From: Kiritimatiellia bacterium
GTDB lineage: Bacteria; Verrucomicrobiota; Kiritimatiellia; RFP12; UBA1067
Length of the DNA stretch: 44,686 bases
Reading direction: 5' to 3'
Assembly (NCBI GenBank): GCA_017514235.1
Contig: JAFWKK010000046.1
Span: 1-44,686, forward strand
The position numbers were made by a program, and so were the translations under genes. Below the pieces are notes generated by a model, which was not told the origin of the DNA, ran no database searches, and was given only the letters and a program-made list of their open reading frames with translations. Every line of letters starts with the position of its first letter. The first letter of the stretch is position 1. Shown piece by piece: positions 40,352-44,686 of this stretch.

Positions 40352-41794
40352 ATGAATGATACTGTCGAAAAAAGTGCCATAATTGCCGCAATATTGACAA
40401 CATCGGTGTTGGTATATGCTGATGTTTCTTCGCAGGCTGAGAAACCGATGTTTGAGCGTGATCGTACACGTACAATAGGGCGTGACGAAGCGACAAAGGA
40501 ATGGCTTAAGTCATGGCACAAGGGCGAAGTGTATATGACAGAAGCTGAGTATCTATATGAAGCTAAATTGGAAACCGAGAAAAATGAGGCCGTGACCGGA
40601 GGGAAAATCACAAAGTGGCTGAAAGCATGGTTTGCGGATTTGACTGTCAATTCTGTCCGCGTTGCAGAAAAGGGTAGCTTCTCCGGCAAGGCGATTTCAA
40701 AGACATTCGTTTTCCATGAAATGCCGACGCTACGCCTAGTTCGTGACTATCAGTACGTAATGAGTGACGGTACTTGGGGCGGTGATGTTGTGCCGAAAAG
40801 CCAAGTTGTCAAACAGGCTATCGGTAAAGCGGTAGAGGTAGACGCATTAGGCAGAGAGTCGCGATATTTGTTCTATAATGTTGTCGGTTTTATCAATCCC
40901 GTCGTAGGGAAATTCCTTTCGACGTGGGGTGAGGCTGGCTATGAGGTAAGTGCTGATTGGATGAAGGAAAATGTTGGCACTTTTGATTCGGAAGGACGCC
41001 TGAATATTGCAGAAGACACGCTAATTGCCAAGGGATTAGGAGAGGATGAGAGAAAGAAGGTAATGGCAATGGCCATGCAATTCAGCGATAATGTAAATGG
41101 CTGTAAGGTAGCCATCGCTGCCAATGGAAAGTATCACCGCATCATTTCCGAAATTAAATCCCTTAAATCGGCAGATGCCGACCCCAGAGCATCAGTTGAG
41201 GCGTTTGATGTCTATATGCGGCAGGGTTCTCCATCGAATTCCGATATAGAGGCGCTGATTAAGCGTGAGGCGTTTTCCATGACGAGTGACCTGTTTGATG
41301 CAGCCGTTCGCAAACCGGGCGATGTCTGGGTGGTCGATGGAGCGTTTTTCAATTCTTTCCTGCACCCAGACCTAAAAGGTGCATTCAGAGGATGTGCCGT
41401 CGTGAGGTATGTCGAGGATCAAGAAGGAGAAGACGGGTATTATTCGGAACCTTCAAAGACCGTCGGCATGCCGAAAAGATATGATATTCGTAAGATTGAG
41501 GTCGTGCAAAGCGGAAAGGTTGACGGGGCCATGGTTTCAACCGATCTTGTCTATGACGAAAGACCGATGGGAGGGCGCTTCTGGGCCAAATATGACAGCG
41601 GAAAGTCGGACATATTTATGCTCGTAGACAAGGTATCTGGACATCTCGTGTTCGGGAAAATGCAGCTTAACGCGGATGAAGTTGGTGCGCTGCCTTCACT
41701 TTCCTTGCTTGATGGCTTCAAGTCGGCAGGAGAAGCTTCGCTCGATCTCACTATCAAAGGTGAGATAGTGAACCTTGACGAGTATAAGAAATAA
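40352..41794 (+). CDS. exported protein of unknown function
   Basis: This 480-residue protein has an N-terminal signal-like segment (AIIAAILTTSVLVYADVSS) and a periplasmic body. No family recognised. It has a Trp-rich early part (EWLKSWHKG, KWLKAWFADL) and a C-terminal strand-rich half with KPGDVWVVDGAFFNSFLHPDLKG. Located between the anchored protein (26-nt gap) and the ABC ATPase (11-nt gap), it is a candidate substrate-binding or accessory subunit of the transporter. GAAAGGA ribosome-binding site. Confidence 0.65.
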   Translation: MNDTVEKSAIIAAILTTSVLVYADVSSQAEKPMFERDRTRTIGRDEATKEWLKSWHKGEVYMTEAEYLYEAKLETEKNEAVTGGKITKWLKAWFADLTVNSVRVAEKGSFSGKAISKTFVFHEMPTLRLVRDYQYVMSDGTWGGDVVPKSQVVKQAIGKAVEVDALGRESRYLFYNVVGFINPVVGKFLSTWGEAGYEVSADWMKENVGTFDSEGRLNIAEDTLIAKGLGEDERKKVMAMAMQFSDNVNGCKVAIAANGKYHRIISEIKSLKSADADPRASVEAFDVYMRQGSPSNSDIEALIKREAFSMTSDLFDAAVRKPGDVWVVDGAFFNSFLHPDLKGAFRGCAVVRYVEDQEGEDGYYSEPSKTVGMPKRYDIRKIEVVQSGKVDGAMVSTDLVYDERPMGGRFWAKYDSGKSDIFMLVDKVSGHLVFGKMQLNADEVGALPSLSLLDGFKSAGEASLDLTIKGEIVNLDEYKK

Positions 41795-41805
41795 GGAGTG
41801 GCATT

Positions 41806-42801
41806 ATGTCCGCCGGCACAGAAAAGTCAGAATGCCTTATTAATATATCGGATTTCATCCTCTCGGGGAAAAGCAAGTTGGAGTCTGGCAAGAAAGAAAG
41901 GCTTTCACTTTCTGTGCCTAAGTTTTGCTTGAAAAAAGGTGAGATAACCGCTGTTATAGGCGGTAGCGGCTGTGGCAAAAGTGTGTTGCTTAGCCTAATC
42001 ATGGGTTGCCCTGCCTTTGGTGTCGGTTGTCCTGTCTTTGGTGCCGGCGGGGAGCTCAAGTTTGGTGAGTTTTCACAATTTGGTGAACCAATGCCCCAAA
42101 ATGCATTTCGCACTGTCTGTGCTGCCGCAAGGTGGCGCAGGCAGTTGCGGAGGTCTGGGGAGCTGTTCTATTTGCCGCAGTTCTTTCCTGTTGCTAAGGC
42201 GCAACAGCAAAATACGATTGCTATGATATTGCAGGTAGTAGAGGCTTTAGTATCAAGGAATCGCATTTCGAAAAAGGAAATAGGCAAAAGAATCCGAGGC
42301 AAGTTTGAGAAACATAGTCTAGCTGATGCTCTTTACAAGAATATTTCCGAGCTTTCGGGTGGGGAGCGGCGCAGAGCGGAATTGATTGCAAGGATCGTTG
42401 CAATGGAAATATCCAGAAGGCCGGGATTGCTCGTATTAGACGAGCCGACAACCGGTTTTGACCCCGTAAATTCAATTGATTTTGTGCGAGAAGTTAGATC
42501 TGCGGTTGACGAACTGTCGAAGGATGGGATTTGTGCGGGAGCTGTACTTACAACGCATGAAATGAAATGTCTTGATGATGTTGTCGGAGGTGACGAGAGG
42601 CGGAAGAGCGTGATTGACCGTGTGTGCGTGGTACACCGAATTCCCCAAGAAGATGAGGTTAATTGTTGTGTCGTTTTTGATGGGAAGGCAGAGGATGTCT
42701 GGCGTCAGTTTTTTGAGGATGATAAAGAAAGAACTTTCGCAAATGATGGATCGTTTTTATTTGAACAGGTAAAACGGCGTATGCGAAGAAACCGCAATTG
42801 A
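41806..42801 (+). CDS. ABC transporter ATP-binding protein
   Basis: This 331-residue ATPase has Walker A GGSGCGKSV (about 51-59), signature LSGGERRRAELIAR, Walker B LLVLDEPTTGFDP and H-loop TTHE. The stretch between Walker A and signature is longer than usual, with an insert PAFGVGCPVFGAGGELKFGEF. AAGGAG precedes the ATG. The stop overlaps the region before the permease, whose ribosome-binding site AAAGGAGGG begins at 42801. Confidence 0.88.
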   Translation: MSAGTEKSECLINISDFILSGKSKLESGKKERLSLSVPKFCLKKGEITAVIGGSGCGKSVLLSLIMGCPAFGVGCPVFGAGGELKFGEFSQFGEPMPQNAFRTVCAAARWRRQLRRSGELFYLPQFFPVAKAQQQNTIAMILQVVEALVSRNRISKKEIGKRIRGKFEKHSLADALYKNISELSGGERRRAELIARIVAMEISRRPGLLVLDEPTTGFDPVNSIDFVREVRSAVDELSKDGICAGAVLTTHEMKCLDDVVGGDERRKSVIDRVCVVHRIPQEDEVNCCVVFDGKAEDVWRQFFEDDKERTFANDGSFLFEQVKRRMRRNRN

Positions 42802-42815
42802 AAGGAGGGCATATC

Positions 42816-44198
42816 ATGCTTGAGTTCAGAAGAGTTGTTGCTACAACTTGGAATAGAGGCTTGTGGCGGACAGTTTTCGAGTTTGTCGTACTTCCGCTCA
42901 TGGTTGCGTTTATAATGGTGTCTTCTTTTCTTGCACGTTCCAAACCAGATGCGCAGGGCGAGGCGTTCTTGTTCTTTGGAACTATCTATGCCTTTTGGTG
43001 CGGATTGTTCGGTACATGTCAGGCCTTTAATGGAGAGGTAAACTCGGGAGAATGGTCGTATTGGATGCTCGGCCTGCACAGGGGTGTTGTGCGGCATTGC
43101 ATAGCGCATTTTGCCGCAGGGTTCTTCTTTGCCATGCTGCAAGTCGGCATCTCGTTGTTGTTCTTGTGGTGTTTATGGAAGATAGGTGCTGTCGTTAAGC
43201 CTTTGGGGCTTATTTTTGTGGCACCGGACTATGGCCTTTCATTTATAAATCAGTTTGGCTCAATGCTAAAGGGTGGGACGGCATATAATTTGCAAGGGTT
43301 GAGTGCCGCCATGAATGCAGCAAATCATGCTGGAGGGACGGATAATGTTCTATGGTTTATAACGTGTTCGGGATTCTATCTTGGTGCTGTCGCAATGGCC
43401 GTGGCGTCAGGTGTCTCAATTGGACTGCTCGTGAGCGCAATATGTCCTACGCCGCATGTGTCGCAAAATGTGGCAGTATTGCTGATTGTCGCGTGCTGTA
43501 TCTGCTCGCATACTGGGACTGTAGGATTCGGCGGCGATGCCCGGGCGGAAAGAGAGTTTGCCCCTATTGATCTGATTATTCGTCAGAAGGGGCGACAGTA
43601 TCAGGATGCCAAGACGTACGAAGGGTTGCCGATTAAAAAAAGGCGGCAGACTCAATGGAAAGATGGCGGGACTGTCGAGCAGCTTTCGTTTGTTTTGCCG
43701 CAAAGATACTTTTTCAACATAGCGCGCATACCGTGTCTCAAACTCGAGTCGTCGCTGGGTTATGATGATGAAATGCGCCCTTGGCATAATCCTGAACGAC
43801 TTTCAGAACATGCCAAGAACGCTGCAGATTTCTGTAAATGTCCAGTCTGTATTGATCTTGTAACGGTGACAGAGACGAACGGAGAGTATGTAGTTGGGTG
43901 GGACGGTAAAGATTGCATTTTAAAGCATCATTGGATTAGAGGAGAGAATTCTGCAGGCAACTGGAAAATGAACGTTCTCGTGAAGCGTGAAGGAGAAGAC
44001 GAGAAAGAGTTGTGCGGTGATTTTGTAAAGTTCCGGCAAGCCTTGTATGAGGATGTAGGTGGTGTTGGGTCTCTAATTGCTTTTTGTCGCCGGATGGCAA
44101 CCGTGGAGGCAGTGGCGTTGTTCTTCTGGTGTGCCATTTGTGCAGGCATTACAGTAGTATTGTTAACGACAAGGAGACAATTCAATGAACTCAGGTAA
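42816..44198 (+). CDS. ABC-2 type permease with large extracytoplasmic loop
   Basis: This 460-residue protein has about five hydrophobic segments in residues 20-235 (VVLPLMVAFIMVSSFL, FFGTIYAFWCGLFGTC, AGFFFAMLQVGISLLFLWCLW, GFYLGAVAMAVASGVSIGLL, VAVLLIVACCICS), a soluble domain (about 240-425), and a final helix (VEAVALFFWCAICAGITVVLL). The motif FWCGLFGTCQAFNGEVNSGEW matches the first-loop pattern of ABCG/ABC-2 permeases. It pairs with the upstream ATPase. ATG 42816 has AAAGGAGGGC 5 nt upstream. The end overlaps the next gene by 14 nt. Confidence 0.82.
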   Translation: MLEFRRVVATTWNRGLWRTVFEFVVLPLMVAFIMVSSFLARSKPDAQGEAFLFFGTIYAFWCGLFGTCQAFNGEVNSGEWSYWMLGLHRGVVRHCIAHFAAGFFFAMLQVGISLLFLWCLWKIGAVVKPLGLIFVAPDYGLSFINQFGSMLKGGTAYNLQGLSAAMNAANHAGGTDNVLWFITCSGFYLGAVAMAVASGVSIGLLVSAICPTPHVSQNVAVLLIVACCICSHTGTVGFGGDARAEREFAPIDLIIRQKGRQYQDAKTYEGLPIKKRRQTQWKDGGTVEQLSFVLPQRYFFNIARIPCLKLESSLGYDDEMRPWHNPERLSEHAKNAADFCKCPVCIDLVTVTETNGEYVVGWDGKDCILKHHWIRGENSAGNWKMNVLVKREGEDEKELCGDFVKFRQALYEDVGGVGSLIAFCRRMATVEAVALFFWCAICAGITVVLLTTRRQFNELR

Positions 44199-44562
44199 AA
44201 GATTCTCTATTTCAGTGGCCATCTTTGGTGTGACAGCCATGCTAATGGCGTCGGACTCCATTGACTACGGGAAAGTCAATCCCCCATGGAGACCACGCAA
44301 ATTCTACAGCGTTAAATCAAGATATGAAATGCGTCTTGAAAATATTATCTTGGATGTCAAAACGATAAAAAAGGCTTATGACAAGAGACATTGGTACACG
44401 CCGTGGAAAGTGACACATCATCCAGAGAAGGTTGAAGAACGCTATAGGTCCAAACCGTTTTCTGGAATGTATTTGTGTTATTTAGATTACGAAACAAGGG
44501 GAGCGTATTTAGAGAATGAAAACCGTGGTTCTGTGTTTAGAAAATATAAACTGGGTGGCTGA
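44185..44562 (+). CDS. small exported protein of unknown function
   Basis: This 125-residue protein has an N-terminal signal peptide (MNSGKRFSISVAIFGVTAMLMAS) and a basic, Tyr-rich mature part (YRSKPFSGMYLCYLDYE). No family recognised. It overlaps the permease end by 14 nt, so it is co-expressed with the transporter. AAGGAG lies upstream of the ATG within the permease gene. Confidence 0.6.
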   Translation: MNSGKRFSISVAIFGVTAMLMASDSIDYGKVNPPWRPRKFYSVKSRYEMRLENIILDVKTIKKAYDKRHWYTPWKVTHHPEKVEERYRSKPFSGMYLCYLDYETRGAYLENENRGSVFRKYKLGG

Positions 44563-44598
44563 TTGACGGGCCTTGCAGATTGTGATACCATTTCAGGC

Positions 44599-44686
44599 AT
44601 GAAAGCGACTACCGAACATCCATATCCGAAGAACTTTGAGGAGTTCCTTGATTGGTTCTCAACCGATCAAGACTGTGCAGATTACC
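44599..44686 (+). mobile_element. IS1595-family transposase, 5' part (cut by window end)
   Basis: The frame from ATG 44599 to the window end reads YPKNFEEFLDWFSTDQDCADY, the conserved N-terminus of IS1595/ISXO2-type transposases just before their zinc-ribbon. The gene continues beyond the window. Terminal inverted repeats were not identified with confidence; the left end should lie in 44563-44598. Confidence 0.75.

Noticed and set aside
1-44686. tRNA and rRNA genes
   Set aside because: I scanned intergenic regions by eye for cloverleaf T-arm patterns and rRNA-like stretches and found none; a covariance-model scan would settle this.

Overview
The window looks like a chromosome segment of a Gram-negative bacterium. 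Seen directly: an outer-membrane lipoprotein-sorting-like protein, an AsmA-like protein, several signal peptides, a Ser/Thr kinase coupled to an ECF-type sigma factor, DUF2851, and an SNF-type transporter. This mix fits the Planctomycetes-Verrucomicrobia-Lentisphaerae-Kiritimatiellota group, but that placement is inference and the sequence does not prove it. The block from about 4.9 to 23.3 kb is strongly GC-rich with uniform core-gene codon use. The left end (1-4.5 kb) and the right part (about 23.3-44.7 kb, most clearly after 28 kb) are less GC-rich and hold accessory genes, repeats and a transposase start, which suggests acquired DNA.

Left accessory region (1-4.5 kb): a hypothetical protein, a 25-codon overlapping ORF, a bacterial-type poly(ADP-ribose) glycohydrolase, a remnant gene, a metallophosphoesterase, a 61-residue free-standing sigma region 4, an alpha/beta hydrolase, and a sigma-like protein whose 3' end is duplicated about 1.9 kb upstream.

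Core region (4.75-23.3 kb): a complete tryptophan operon with a leader peptide (three consecutive Trp codons) and an attenuator, in the order trpE-trpG-trpDC fusion-trpB-trpA-trpF. A radical SAM gene follows. An opposing yraN-recA-DUF2851 operon comes next, then an SNF-family transporter, a coupled TPR / LolA-like / AsmA-like trio, glycogen phosphorylase, isocitrate dehydrogenase and a MoxR ATPase.

The region 23.3-28.2 kb holds a kinase-sigma pair and, on the minus strand, a compact graspetide (omega-ester-containing peptide) cluster: ABC exporter, a 46-residue precursor peptide of the kind missed by length-limited gene finding, and an MvdC/MvdD-like ATP-grasp ligase. The precursor has its own promoter, a 12-bp palindrome in its leader, and a strong terminator before the ligase.

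The region 28.2-31.9 kb holds two DUF4143-type ATPases. A repeated element (own promoter, three small hairpins, intrinsic terminator) precedes each of them, and a third copy follows the second. The promoter part of this element is the same TTGTCA-N19-TAT type that drives the graspetide genes. A long inverted repeat and a 56-bp leader (repeated at 36.1 kb) come next.

The region 31.9-44.6 kb is a co-directional array: a dynamin-like GTPase, a Ras/Rab-like GTPase, a tail-anchored protein, a YcjX-like GTPase, a YcjF-like (DUF697) membrane protein, a Sel1-repeat protein, two exported or anchored proteins of unknown function, an ABC ATPase, an ABC-2 permease and a small exported protein. It ends at the start of an IS1595-family transposase. 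I infer that this array is one membrane-associated GTPase/ABC system. It is the best candidate here for an undescribed system, together with the graspetide cluster. Several genes in the window use extended -10 promoters (TGnTAtaAT) lying so close to the start codon that leaderless transcripts are likely.
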